This document shows, in pieces, positions 1 to 8,744 of a stretch of 64,000 nt of DNA. Source of the stretch: JBAXQQ01 sp037131695 (GTDB lineage: Bacteria; Armatimonadota; Hebobacteria; CAIYQO01); assembly GCA_964638715.1 (NCBI GenBank), contig CAZWZF010000003.1:62001-126000 (forward strand), read 5' to 3'. The first letter of the stretch is position 1. Each line of letters starts with the position of its first letter. Below the pieces are notes generated by a model. The model saw only the letters and a program-made list of their open reading frames with translations. It had not been told where the DNA came from and did not search any database. The position numbers were made by a program, and so were the translations under genes.

Positions 1-1
1 A

Positions 2-847
2 GATACTAAAATTTTTGCTGATAGATGCCGTTCATTTGCTGCTCAATATATCGCAGCCGGTATTGATCCAGAAGAAGCTATCGTATTTATTCAGTCTCAT
101 GTTCCGGCTCATACTGAATTAACCTGGTTATTAAATTGTCATGCATACATGGGCGAATTATCGCGAATGACACAATTTAAGGATAAAACCCAGGGAAAAG
201 CCGAGAAAAATATTGGTGTAGGTTTGTTTGATTACCCGGTATTAATGGCGGCAGATATATTATTATATCAAACAAATCTTGTTCCTGTAGGTGCTGATCA
301 AAAGCAGCATTTAGAATTAACGCGTGATATTGCTGAAAGAGTTAATAATTTATACGGTAAGATATTCAATGTCCCTGAACCATACATTCCTAAAATAGGG
401 GCAAGGGTCATGAGTCTGCAAGATCCGACTAATAAGATGTCGAAATCTGACCCTAATGAGAATAATTTTATTGCCATGCTTGATTCACCAGATGTAATTA
501 AGCGAAAAGTGAAAAAAGCCGTTATGGACTCTATAATGGGTATTACTTACGAACCGGATAATAGACCGGGGGTAGCAAATCTGTTATCAATTTATGCGGC
601 ATTCGCAAATTCAACGCCGGAAAAGATAGCTTATGATTATGCGGATAAAGGAAATGCTGCCTTAAAAGGTGATTTAACTGATTTATTAATTGAATCATTT
701 CGACCTTTTACAGAAAAATATAATAGTCTGATGTCTGATAAAAGTCAAATTGATTCTTTATTACGTAGAAATGCTGGTCGTGCAAGAGAACTTGCAACTC
801 CGACATTAGATAAACTATATAAAGCCATGGGATTCATGGCACCATAA
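2..847 (+). CDS. trpS: Tryptophanyl-tRNA synthetase, 5' end outside window
   Basis: Charges tRNA-Trp with tryptophan in the cytoplasm (class I synthetase). The reading frame is open from base 2, so the N-terminus, including the HIGH-type motif, lies upstream of the window. Visible family features are the segment VFIQSHVPAHTELTWLLNC near the start, the catalytic-loop motif KMSKS encoded at 434-448, and the C-terminal alpha-helical region that binds the anticodon, ending in KAMGFMAP. About 281 residues are present of a usual 320-340. The gene sits 48 bp before atpD. A short GC-rich hairpin (851-855 with 860-864) lies in the gap but has no T-tract, so read-through into atpD is possible. Confidence 0.96.
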   Translation, partial: DTKIFADRCRSFAAQYIAAGIDPEEAIVFIQSHVPAHTELTWLLNCHAYMGELSRMTQFKDKTQGKAEKNIGVGLFDYPVLMAADILLYQTNLVPVGADQKQHLELTRDIAERVNNLYGKIFNVPEPYIPKIGARVMSLQDPTNKMSKSDPNENNFIAMLDSPDVIKRKVKKAVMDSIMGITYEPDNRPGVANLLSIYAAFANSTPEKIAYDYADKGNAALKGDLTDLLIESFRPFTEKYNSLMSDKSQIDSLLRRNAGRARELATPTLDKLYKAMGFMAP

Positions 848-895
848 ATATCCGGCGAACCGGAAATATAGCCGAATTGCGGTGAGATAAAAACT

Positions 896-2326
896 ATGAC
901 GAATTTAACTGAAAGAACAAGTACTGCCGGTGTAATAGGGAAAATTGACCAGGTTATTGGACCTGTTGTTGACGTTCGCTTTCCTGCCGGGCAATTGCCA
1001 GAGATTTACAATGCTTTGGAAATTGCTGACCCGGCAAATAATCGTACACTTATTGTTGAGGTTGCTCAGCATTTGGGTAATGATGTTGTGCGAACGATAT
1101 CATTGTCCGCTACGGATGGCTTGAAACGTGGTATGGATGTATTGTCAACAGGTGCGCCGATTATGGTGCCGGTAGGTGAAGGCTGTAAAGGACGCTTATT
1201 TAATGTATTAGGTGAACCTATTGATGAAATGGGTCCAATTGAAGTTAAAGATAAGTGGCCAATTCATCGCGATCCACCGAAATTTGAAGACCAAGGTGTG
1301 GTTAGTGAAATTTTTGAAACAGGTTTTAAAGTTGTTGACCTTTTAGCGCCATATCCCAAAGGTGGTAAAATCGGTTTGTTCGGTGGTGCTGGTGTAGGTA
1401 AAACAGTTCTTTTACAAGAATTAATTCGCAATATCGCCACTGTTCATGGCGGTTCCTCTGTATTCTGTGGTGTCGGTGAAAGAACCCGTGAGGGTAATGA
1501 CCTTTACCGTGAAATGGCAGAATCAGGCGTTTTAGCAAGAACATCATTAATTTTTGGACAAATGAATGAACCGCCGGGATCACGTTTGCGTGTGGCTTTG
1601 ACTGGCTTAACAATGGCAGAATATTATCGCGATGAATTGCATCAGGATGTGCTGTTATTTATCGATAACATGTTTAGATTTGTTCAGGCTGGTTCTGAAG
1701 TATCAGCGCTTCTCGGTCGTATGCCTGCAGCAGTCGGATATCAGCCGACATTGGCATCTGAAATGGGTCAATTGCAGGAAAGAATTACTTCAACCAAGAC
1801 TGGTTCTATTACATCATTGCAGGCAATCTACGTTCCTGCTGACGACATTACTGACCCGGCTCCTGCAACAACCATGACGCACCTTGATGCAGCAACCGTT
1901 TTATCAAGAAAGATAGCTGAACGCGGTATTTATCCTGCGGTAGATCCTTTAGCATCAACATCACGTATTCTTGATCCTGTTATTGTGGGACAGGAACACT
2001 ATCAGGTAGCGCGTGATGTTCAGGTTATTCTACAACGATATAAAGAACTGCAAGATATTATTGCGATTCTTGGTATTGATGAATTATCTGATGACGATAA
2101 AACTCTTGTTTCACGCGCCAGAAAAGTTGAACGTTTCCTTGGGCAGCCATTCTTCGTTGCAGAAACATTTACTGGTTTAGCTGGTAAATATGTTACTCTG
2201 CAGGATACCATTAGGAGCTTCAGAGAAATATTAGAAGGTAAATATGACGATTTACCAGAAGTCGCATTCAACATGGTTGGCAATATCGAAGATGCTATTG
2301 AAAAGGCACGCAAAGGGAGTAATTAA
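896..2326 (+). CDS. atpD: ATP synthase F1 subunit beta
   Basis: Catalytic beta subunit of the F1Fo ATP synthase, on the cytoplasmic face of the inner membrane. At 476 residues it is normal length. The Walker A motif GGAGVGKT lies at about residues 163-170, the catalytic GER at about 194-196, the Walker B aspartate in LLFIDNMFRF at about 257, and a DELSDDD variant of the DELSEED lever-loop motif near 393-399. The start is ATG 896 behind GGTGAG. The stop codon overlaps the atpC start by one base (TAATG), which suggests translational coupling. The usual upstream partners atpA and atpG are absent, since trpS is directly upstream, so atpDC is a detached unit here. Confidence 0.98.
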   Translation: MTNLTERTSTAGVIGKIDQVIGPVVDVRFPAGQLPEIYNALEIADPANNRTLIVEVAQHLGNDVVRTISLSATDGLKRGMDVLSTGAPIMVPVGEGCKGRLFNVLGEPIDEMGPIEVKDKWPIHRDPPKFEDQGVVSEIFETGFKVVDLLAPYPKGGKIGLFGGAGVGKTVLLQELIRNIATVHGGSSVFCGVGERTREGNDLYREMAESGVLARTSLIFGQMNEPPGSRLRVALTGLTMAEYYRDELHQDVLLFIDNMFRFVQAGSEVSALLGRMPAAVGYQPTLASEMGQLQERITSTKTGSITSLQAIYVPADDITDPAPATTMTHLDAATVLSRKIAERGIYPAVDPLASTSRILDPVIVGQEHYQVARDVQVILQRYKELQDIIAILGIDELSDDDKTLVSRARKVERFLGQPFFVAETFTGLAGKYVTLQDTIRSFREILEGKYDDLPEVAFNMVGNIEDAIEKARKGSN

Positions 2327-2736
2327 TGGCGGCAACCTTTGATGTCGTAATCTTATCGGCAGATAGACAACTTTATTCTGGACAATCTATATCAGTTGTT
2401 GCTCCTGGCATATCGGGAAGCTTCGGGGTGTTGCGCGGACACGTACCGATGGTAACTGCGTTGCAAACCGGCGAATTAGTTATTACTGATGAAGATGAAA
2501 ACATTAAGAGATTTGCTATCAGTGGTGGTTTTATCGAGATAACTGCTGAGAAAACCTTAGTACTTGCTGATTCTGCTGAATTAGCTGAAAATATCGATAT
2601 TGAACGTGCTCGCAGAGCGCATGAACGCGCACTTGAAAGATTAAATACTGGAGAGCATGAGATTAATATTGAACGTGCAAGGCTGTCAATGCTGCGGGCA
2701 TTAAATAGAATGAAAATTGTAGAGAAAAATATGTAA
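2326..2736 (+). CDS. atpC: ATP synthase F1 subunit epsilon
   Basis: Epsilon subunit of the F1Fo ATP synthase, part of the central rotor stalk and an intrinsic regulator of ATP hydrolysis. The 136-residue protein has the N-terminal beta-sandwich (FDVVILSADRQLYSG, then GSFGVLRGHVPMVTALQTG) and the C-terminal two-helix region rich in Arg and Glu (IERARRAHERALERL). Its ATG shares one base with the atpD stop, so the two are co-translated. It is followed by a hairpin terminator shared with the convergent gene downstream. Length and order after atpD are as expected. Confidence 0.96.
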   Translation: MAATFDVVILSADRQLYSGQSISVVAPGISGSFGVLRGHVPMVTALQTGELVITDEDENIKRFAISGGFIEITAEKTLVLADSAELAENIDIERARRAHERALERLNTGEHEINIERARLSMLRALNRMKIVEKNM

Positions 2737-2767
2737 AAAATATTATAAATTCAAATAAGTAATGAAT

Positions 2768-2810
2768 AAACAGCTTCAAGTTTATATTTCAGAAGCTGTT
2801 TATCTATTTT
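2768..2810. terminator. Bidirectional terminator between atpC and the PQQ-propeller gene
   Basis: Ten-base inverted repeat AAACAGCTTC (2768-2777) and GAAGCTGTTT (2792-2801), followed by a T-rich stretch on the plus strand. It lies between the 3' ends of two convergent genes, so it can serve both strands. Confidence 0.75.
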
Positions 2811-2817
2811 ATATCAG

Positions 2818-3897
2818 TTATTTTCCAAAACAATAAATTGCGCCATCATTGCACCCGATAACCATTTTGTTGCCAGATATGACAGGAGATGACTTTACCA
2901 TGTCTCCAGCATTGTATGACCATGTTATTTTTTTAGTTTTTGAATTACTTAATGCGATTATTAACCCTTCGTCACTGCCGATAAAAAATTGATTGCCTGA
3001 GAAAATAGGAGATGAATCTATTCCTTTCTTCATTCTATACTCATAAATAGTCTTCCCATTCAATCTTGATAAAACTGAGATTTTGCCGTTTCTGTCTGCG
3101 AATACTACTATTTTATCATTTACAATGGCAGATGCATAAATGGAACCATGTTCTTTGTTATGTTTTTTCCAGAGAATTTTACCGGTTTGGATATTAATAG
3201 CTAAATAATCACCGTTTAATGTACCGAGATAAACATTGTGTTGATAATATGCCGGAGACGCAGAGATATTGCCTTCAATATTTACAGCTATTTTTTGTTT
3301 GCCAGTTTTCACATCAATTATTCTTACTTTACCATCACAGCCAGCGATAATAGCTCTGTTTTCTGCTATACAAGGTGAACAATGAACCTGTGCTTCAGTT
3401 TTAAATGACCATATTTTCTTACCATCCTGGTTAAGGCAATAAAGGTAATTATCATAAGAACCGAATATGATGTGTGTTCCATCGGTATTGGCAGAAGAAA
3501 TAATCTTATCATCTGTAGAGAATTTCCATATTTCTTTACCTTGCAAATTAATTGCATGAAATGTCCCGCTTTCATCTCCAAAATACAATCGGTTATTTAA
3601 ATATAAAGCAGATGATGAAATTGGGGCATCATTTGTGATTTTCCATTTTAATTTGCCGGTAGAGATGTTTAACGCAAGAAAGGTTCCATCTTTACAACCA
3701 GCATACACAGTGTCATTCATAACTATCGGTGTGGATTCTACGGCATCAGTGGCATCATAACTCCATAACAGTGATGGTTTTTCAGGAAATATAGATGTTG
3801 ATACTGCGTTCATTTGCTGATTGCCGCGGAAAGAAAGCCAGTCCGCGGCAAATATCATTGTTGAGGCAAAAACTATAAAAAGTACAATTCTTTTCAT
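2818..3897 (-). CDS. Exported PQQ-like beta-propeller repeat protein
   Basis: A 359-residue exported protein. Residues 1-17 (MKRIVLFIVFASTMIFA) form a signal peptide before ADWLSFRGN. The rest consists of about seven repeated blades with the pattern of hydrophobic strands, G-x-x-DG, L/I-x-A-I/L, TGK and W-x-F/Y that marks PQQ-type (quinoprotein-like, BamB-like) propellers. No catalytic dehydrogenase motif or metal site is evident, so a binding or scaffolding role in the periplasm is more likely than an enzyme. It starts 9 bp after the GH94 C-terminal fragment on the same strand and is probably co-transcribed with it. A second propeller of this type lies at 51162-52562. Exact role unknown. Confidence 0.85.
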   Translation of the reverse strand: MKRIVLFIVFASTMIFAADWLSFRGNQQMNAVSTSIFPEKPSLLWSYDATDAVESTPIVMNDTVYAGCKDGTFLALNISTGKLKWKITNDAPISSSALYLNNRLYFGDESGTFHAINLQGKEIWKFSTDDKIISSANTDGTHIIFGSYDNYLYCLNQDGKKIWSFKTEAQVHCSPCIAENRAIIAGCDGKVRIIDVKTGKQKIAVNIEGNISASPAYYQHNVYLGTLNGDYLAINIQTGKILWKKHNKEHGSIYASAIVNDKIVVFADRNGKISVLSRLNGKTIYEYRMKKGIDSSPIFSGNQFFIGSDEGLIIALSNSKTKKITWSYNAGDMVKSSPVISGNKMVIGCNDGAIYCFGK

Positions 3898-3906
3898 GGA
3901 TTCATT

Positions 3907-4149
3907 TTACCCCATTTTAACTAAAATTTCATTCTTTTCTATTAATTTATCAATGGAGATGAAAGTGCCATTTATTTCTTCTCCATTAATGATAATAGAC
4001 TCTACACCGTATTGAACTCCTTTTGAGTTATCGACGGTAATATTCAGTATTTTATCACGGAATATTCTTTGCATAGTAAAACTTGTCCATGAAGATGGCA
4101 CACACGGGTCTATAAAGATTCCATCAATTGATGGCTTTACACCTAATAT
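3907..4149 (-). pseudogene. Out-of-frame C-terminal fragment of the GH94 gene
   Basis: Read in the frame shifted relative to the upstream ORF, this segment encodes ILGVKPSIDGIFIDPCVPSSW followed by about 60 residues. This is the C-terminal beta-sandwich that normally closes GH94 phosphorylases (compare the family pattern Y-I-L-G-I-R-P-x-x-D-G-L-x-I-D-P-C-I-P). The frame is open down to a TAA at 3907-3909. Joined to 4143-6302 with one extra base near 4150, the protein would be about 802 residues, the normal family length. It has no ribosome-binding site of its own. Either the gene is truly frameshifted or one base was lost in sequencing. Confidence 0.85.
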
Positions 4150-6302
4150 ATGCTGAGTTCCTTAAAATAAGCCCAAGCTGCTGTTCCACTGAGCCAGGGA
4201 ATATGCGAAGTACCAAATTTCTCTGAGTCTGGACTCGATGTTGATTGGCAATGAACAAATGGTTCTATTTTGCGCACTTCAGCCTTATCGTTATATCTTG
4301 CTGGCATAAATGCATTGTAATATTGATAAGCACGGTCGCCATGTCCTAATAGTGTTTCTGCCATTACAGCCCATGGTTGAATCTGGCTGAATAATCCGCC
4401 ATTTTCTTTTTGGCCTGGATTAAATAATACAGCACGAACAACTTTATGGCTTTCTTTAATATATGGCGGCCAGCATAACATTATCCCATGCTCAGTTGCC
4501 AATATTTTATTTACTGATTCTAATGCTTTTGAAGCTTGTTCTTCGGTGGCAGCACCGCTTATAATCGCCCAACTTTGCGAATTTAGGAATATTTTTCCTT
4601 CTTCACATTCATTTGATCCTAATACTGTTCCATCTTCACGGAAGGCGCGTTTGAACCATTCGCCATCCCAAGCGTATTTTTGAATAGCCGTATCCAGTTT
4701 TTCCATTTCAGATATTGCCCATTTCTCTTCGACTTTTTCATTTAATATAGCTGCGATTTCACTATAAACTTTTAAACCTAATCTTAATTGGAATGTGACA
4801 AATATTGATTCACCATTAAATCCTAATTTTAAACAATCATTCCAGTCTGCTTTTAAACCACATGGCAAACCATGTTTGCCAGTACGATCAAGATTAAACT
4901 CTATAGCGCGTTTTAAATGTTCAAAAACTGTTGCTTCACCGGTATCACTATACGGCAATACTTTCTTGTAAAAACTAACATCGCCGGTTTCTGCAACATA
5001 ATTAGGAATTGCGTTGAATAACCATAAGCAATCGTCGCTGCGGTAATCATCAGCATCGGTTTGCGGCATTTTTCCTGGTATATGCGCGTATGGTTTAACT
5101 TCCGGCATTGCACCACCGGTTGAGTTCTGTCCTGTTATCATTAATTCCATACGTTCACGGACTTCTTCTGGAATAGCATGAGTTACACCCATTAAATCTT
5201 GTACAGTATCTCTATACCCTAATGCGTCACGTCCTTCACCGGTATATATCAGACTGCACGAGCGACTCCAATTAAAGGTCATTAAGCAATTATAAGCATT
5301 CCATACGTTAATCATGTGATTAAAGTTTTCATCAGGTGAACTTACGGTGAAGAAACCAAGGCGTGAATGACACCAGGCTCTTAGTTTACTCAACTCTTCG
5401 TCAGCTTTTGCTATTGTGCCATATTCTGCTTTTATTTCTGTTCCTTCCTCACAGCCTTTACCTATTCCCATCATCACCAGAAATTCTTTTGATTCTCCTG
5501 GCTGTAAAGTGATTTTTGTTTGTAAGGTTCCGCAGCCATTATCACCAAAAGCCGTACTGTTGCTACAAATGCCTTTTTCTACAGTTTGAGGATTGTTATA
5601 ATTGCGATAAGGTCCAATAAAGGCTTCTCTATCCAATTCGTACCCGGAAATATCTGTTTCGGCTAATGTTATCCATGAAAACCGACCCTGGTCGCCATTT
5701 GCAAAGTTTTCTTTATCAGCAGGTAGATTACAAAGGCTTGAACATTCGGCAATTCCATTTTCAAATTTTGTCTTAACAATAAAACCACTATACTGCAGAT
5801 TAAAATGATCTTGAAAAAAGTTCCATTCGCTGGAAAATTCAACATAAGTATATAAAGATAAATTACGAACTTTTTTACTATTGTTAGTTATTTTAACTTT
5901 CCAGTATTCAAAATTTTGGTTCAAAGGGACAAAATATGTTGTTTCAGATTCTATTTCAGAGTATTTACTGTTAATTACAGTGTATTGTGTCCCAAATTTA
6001 CATGTTGTTTCATATTTATCTAATGGTTTTCCTACTGGCTGCCATGATCCGCTCCAATAATCTCTATCATTATCATCGCGCAGATAGATATATCGTCCCG
6101 GCTGGTCGTATGGTATAGCATTATGCCAAAACCTTAAAAATCTACCATAAGCTGGTGAGCGGTAAAAGGAATATCCACCAGCATTATTAGTGATAATTGA
6201 GCCATAATTTCGTGAGCCGCTATAATTTATCCACCCTTTAGGAGTATCAGGTCTTTCTATAACGTATTCTTTGTTATTATCATCAAAATAACCGTAACGC
6301 AT
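4143..6302 (-). CDS. GH94 family disaccharide phosphorylase (cellobiose phosphorylase-like), frameshifted near the C-terminus
   Basis: Cleaves a beta-linked glucosyl or N-acetylglucosaminyl disaccharide with inorganic phosphate, giving a sugar 1-phosphate; a cytoplasmic enzyme with no signal peptide. The start MRYGYFDDNNKEYVI with RPDTP-W-NY is the classic N-terminus of cellobiose phosphorylases. ATG 6302 is chosen because GGAG lies six bases upstream; an in-frame TTG four codons earlier is disfavoured. The catalytic-domain motifs GYRDTVQDL (about 362-370) and ADWNDCL (general-acid Asp at about 486) are intact. The ORF stops just after GTAAWAYFKELSIY, where family members continue with ILG-x-x-P. 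That continuation is present in another frame (3907-4149). Cellobiose specificity is an inference; chitobiose or laminaribiose phosphorylases are alternatives. Confidence 0.9.
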   Translation of the reverse strand: MRYGYFDDNNKEYVIERPDTPKGWINYSGSRNYGSIITNNAGGYSFYRSPAYGRFLRFWHNAIPYDQPGRYIYLRDDNDRDYWSGSWQPVGKPLDKYETTCKFGTQYTVINSKYSEIESETTYFVPLNQNFEYWKVKITNNSKKVRNLSLYTYVEFSSEWNFFQDHFNLQYSGFIVKTKFENGIAECSSLCNLPADKENFANGDQGRFSWITLAETDISGYELDREAFIGPYRNYNNPQTVEKGICSNSTAFGDNGCGTLQTKITLQPGESKEFLVMMGIGKGCEEGTEIKAEYGTIAKADEELSKLRAWCHSRLGFFTVSSPDENFNHMINVWNAYNCLMTFNWSRSCSLIYTGEGRDALGYRDTVQDLMGVTHAIPEEVRERMELMITGQNSTGGAMPEVKPYAHIPGKMPQTDADDYRSDDCLWLFNAIPNYVAETGDVSFYKKVLPYSDTGEATVFEHLKRAIEFNLDRTGKHGLPCGLKADWNDCLKLGFNGESIFVTFQLRLGLKVYSEIAAILNEKVEEKWAISEMEKLDTAIQKYAWDGEWFKRAFREDGTVLGSNECEEGKIFLNSQSWAIISGAATEEQASKALESVNKILATEHGIMLCWPPYIKESHKVVRAVLFNPGQKENGGLFSQIQPWAVMAETLLGHGDRAYQYYNAFMPARYNDKAEVRKIEPFVHCQSTSSPDSEKFGTSHIPWLSGTAAWAYFKELSIY

Positions 6303-6395
6303 TTTAGTCTCCAAATTAAAGGTTTATTAAGGTGAAGATATAATACAATAAATGAAAATAAAATCATAGCTTTTTAAATGCTAAAATGGAGAATT

Positions 6396-7358
6396 ATGAA
6401 ATTGCAAATGTCGCCATTGGTTCTTGGGGTTGCGGATTTTGGCTCATCAATTGATATAGTCAAATCATTTTCATTAATGGATGAATTTTATAAATCCGGC
6501 TGTAATAGTTTCGATACTGCACATGTTTATGCTGCATGGTTGCCAGATGGTGTCGGGAAAAGCGAAATTACTTTAGGTCAATGGGTTAAAAAACATAACA
6601 TAAGAAAAGATGTAAAAATAGTTACTAAAGGAGCGCATCCACCTTTAGGTAATATGAAAGTATCCCGCATGAGCAACGCTGATATTACATCTGATTTAAG
6701 TGAAAGTTTGGACAGACTTCAGATGGATTATGTTGATTATTATTTGCTTCATCGTGATGCTCCTGAGATACCTGCTATTGAGATAATAAATACTCTTGAA
6801 GAAAAACGGAAAGCAGGATTAATCAGGCATTACGGATGTTCAAATTGGCAGCCTTTACGTGTTGAAGAAGCAATTAAAGCAGCAAAAGAAATAAATGCGG
6901 AGGGTTTTGTTTTAAATCAAATTTATATGAATATGGCGGTAAATAATAATATTGGAGATCCAACCCTGGCGCAGCTTAATGAGAAATCACGTGACTGGTA
7001 TATACAAAATAATTTTCCTGTTATGGCATATAGTTCACAAGCGACAGGATGGTTTAATGGGAAATATTATCGGGGTGCGCAATATTCTGAAGGTAAAGAA
7101 TCACGCATGATGCAATCATTTGGTAATGATATTAACTTTCAGATTTTAGAATACGTTAAATTATTATCAGATAAATATTCTGTATCTATGAACCAGATAG
7201 CACTTACCGCGTTAATGTCAGAAAATTATCCGGTTTATCCTGTTATTGGCGGGAAAACTATTGAGCAGATAAATGATTCAATTCATGCGCTAAATATCAA
7301 GTTATTACCAGAAGAAACAGCTTGTCTGTGGTCATTAAAAATTAATGGAATTAAATAA
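6396..7358 (+). CDS. Aldo/keto reductase family oxidoreductase
   Basis: NAD(P)H-dependent reductase of the aldo/keto reductase superfamily (TIM barrel, cytoplasmic). The catalytic tetrad is visible as Asp in FDTAH, Tyr in HVYAAW, Lys in IVTKGAH and His in YYLLHRD. The cofactor-binding C-terminal part includes the YSSQATGWF region and VYPVIGGKT. The start is placed at ATG 6396 (MKLQMSPLVLG), because TGGAGA precedes it and the family begins just before the LVLG strand; an ATG at 6378 is also in frame. It is divergent from the GH94 gene across about 90 bp, so the two may share a control region and act on related sugars. Substrate unknown. Confidence 0.88.
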   Translation: MKLQMSPLVLGVADFGSSIDIVKSFSLMDEFYKSGCNSFDTAHVYAAWLPDGVGKSEITLGQWVKKHNIRKDVKIVTKGAHPPLGNMKVSRMSNADITSDLSESLDRLQMDYVDYYLLHRDAPEIPAIEIINTLEEKRKAGLIRHYGCSNWQPLRVEEAIKAAKEINAEGFVLNQIYMNMAVNNNIGDPTLAQLNEKSRDWYIQNNFPVMAYSSQATGWFNGKYYRGAQYSEGKESRMMQSFGNDINFQILEYVKLLSDKYSVSMNQIALTALMSENYPVYPVIGGKTIEQINDSIHALNIKLLPEETACLWSLKINGIK

Positions 7359-7388
7359 ATAGTAATATTTCTCTGCATTTGATAAAAT

Positions 7389-8744
7389 ATGTATCAGATG
7401 CGGATATTTACACATACAAGACAAATAGAAACTAAAATACGCCAGGGTGATATTCTTATTATTCTGGGGTGGTGGTTATTTGCGTATTTTATTCGCGCTC
7501 CTTTTATGCATTCTGAGGGTTATATCTCAGGTATTGCATGGTTGATTGGCATATATCTTGCCGGGGGACAGAATCCACGTTATTTGCATCCCATTTGGCG
7601 GGTATTATTATCTGTATTCTTCGCCTCGTTAATAGTTTTTATCAGTGCATTTATATGGTCTGCCGCTGGTGGAAACTGGTATCATCATGGGTTGTCCGGT
7701 ACCTGGTACAACTGGTACATACATGGTGGTGCTTTATCATTATCTATAATAGCTTCTGCAGGTTTATTGTTTCATTTAATTATTTCATTCTGGTATAAAA
7801 AGCCAATTATACAGGTAGTACCGTATAATATTTCAGATGAATATAGACAATTATTAAATGAATTATCTCAACGTGATGATGTAATTATCGAAAATGAAAT
7901 CATTAGCGTCGCAGATTCATTACCACTTCGCCGTCCAGAATGTGCTGTCTATGTGATAGCAATGGATATGCGAATGAATAATCAGGAATTTAACAAAATA
8001 TCTGGCCTAATTTTTGCTGAGGAATTAATTGATATCAATGAGTTATATGAATTGTTAGAAGAAAAGATACCGATTTTGAAAAACACTGATGGTTGGGTTA
8101 TGCCGCGTGGATTACAGTTGCCAACGCCGAATTGGGAGTTCTTTAAACGTATTGGAGATATTGTATTTGTAGTAACTACTGCACCATTAGTGATTATTTT
8201 ATTAATTTTATCAGCGATACTGATAAAATTAACTTCAAAAGGGCCAATATTTTACAAACAAATGCGAATGGGAATGGCAGGCCAGTTGTTTGCTATTTAT
8301 AAGTTGCGAACAATGCGCGTTGATGCTGAAACAAAAGGTATTCAGTGGTCCGGTGATGCTGATCCGCGGATAACTCCGGTTGGGAAGTTCTTGCGTACAA
8401 CTGCAATAGATGAAGTGCCTCAATTTTGGAATGTATTTACTGGTCAAATGAGTTTAGTTGGACCTCGTCCTGAAAGACCGGAAATAATTGAAGATTTATC
8501 AGTATCCGTGCCATTCTATAAAGTCCGTCTATTGGTTCCACCTGGTTTATCAGGCTGGGCACAGTTGCACCAAGGTGGTGATGCTGGTATTGATGATGTT
8601 ATCAATAAATTAAAATATGATATATATTACATAAAACACAGTTCATTTTTGTTAGATGCACAGATAATATTAGGTACCATACAAATGATGCTTCATATAG
8701 CTAAACCGAGGCCAAAGAAAAATGTTGATATGCCATCTAACTGA
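7389..8744 (+). CDS. Polyprenyl-phosphate sugar phosphotransferase (bacterial sugar transferase family)
   Basis: Integral membrane enzyme that transfers a sugar 1-phosphate onto undecaprenyl phosphate, the first step of a surface polysaccharide or O-antigen repeat. The N-terminal half (about 15-135) has four or five hydrophobic helices. The C-terminal half from about residue 253 (KRIGDIVFVVTTAPLVIIL) is the catalytic domain, with KGPIFYKQMRMG, KLRTMR, TPVGKFLRTT-x-IDEVPQFWNV, MSLVGPRPERP and GLSGWAQ. The middle section is a short Rossmann-like remnant. The start is uncertain: ATG 7389 has no Shine-Dalgarno sequence, while ATG 7398 lies about ten bases after a TAAAAT that could be a -10 element. 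It overlaps the next glycosyltransferase gene by 23 bp, so the two form an operon. Confidence 0.92.
   Translation: MYQMRIFTHTRQIETKIRQGDILIILGWWLFAYFIRAPFMHSEGYISGIAWLIGIYLAGGQNPRYLHPIWRVLLSVFFASLIVFISAFIWSAAGGNWYHHGLSGTWYNWYIHGGALSLSIIASAGLLFHLIISFWYKKPIIQVVPYNISDEYRQLLNELSQRDDVIIENEIISVADSLPLRRPECAVYVIAMDMRMNNQEFNKISGLIFAEELIDINELYELLEEKIPILKNTDGWVMPRGLQLPTPNWEFFKRIGDIVFVVTTAPLVIILLILSAILIKLTSKGPIFYKQMRMGMAGQLFAIYKLRTMRVDAETKGIQWSGDADPRITPVGKFLRTTAIDEVPQFWNVFTGQMSLVGPRPERPEIIEDLSVSVPFYKVRLLVPPGLSGWAQLHQGGDAGIDDVINKLKYDIYYIKHSSFLLDAQIILGTIQMMLHIAKPRPKKNVDMPSN

Noticed and set aside
1326..1613. 95-residue frame antisense to atpD
   Set aside because: Shadow of a conserved gene; no independent support.
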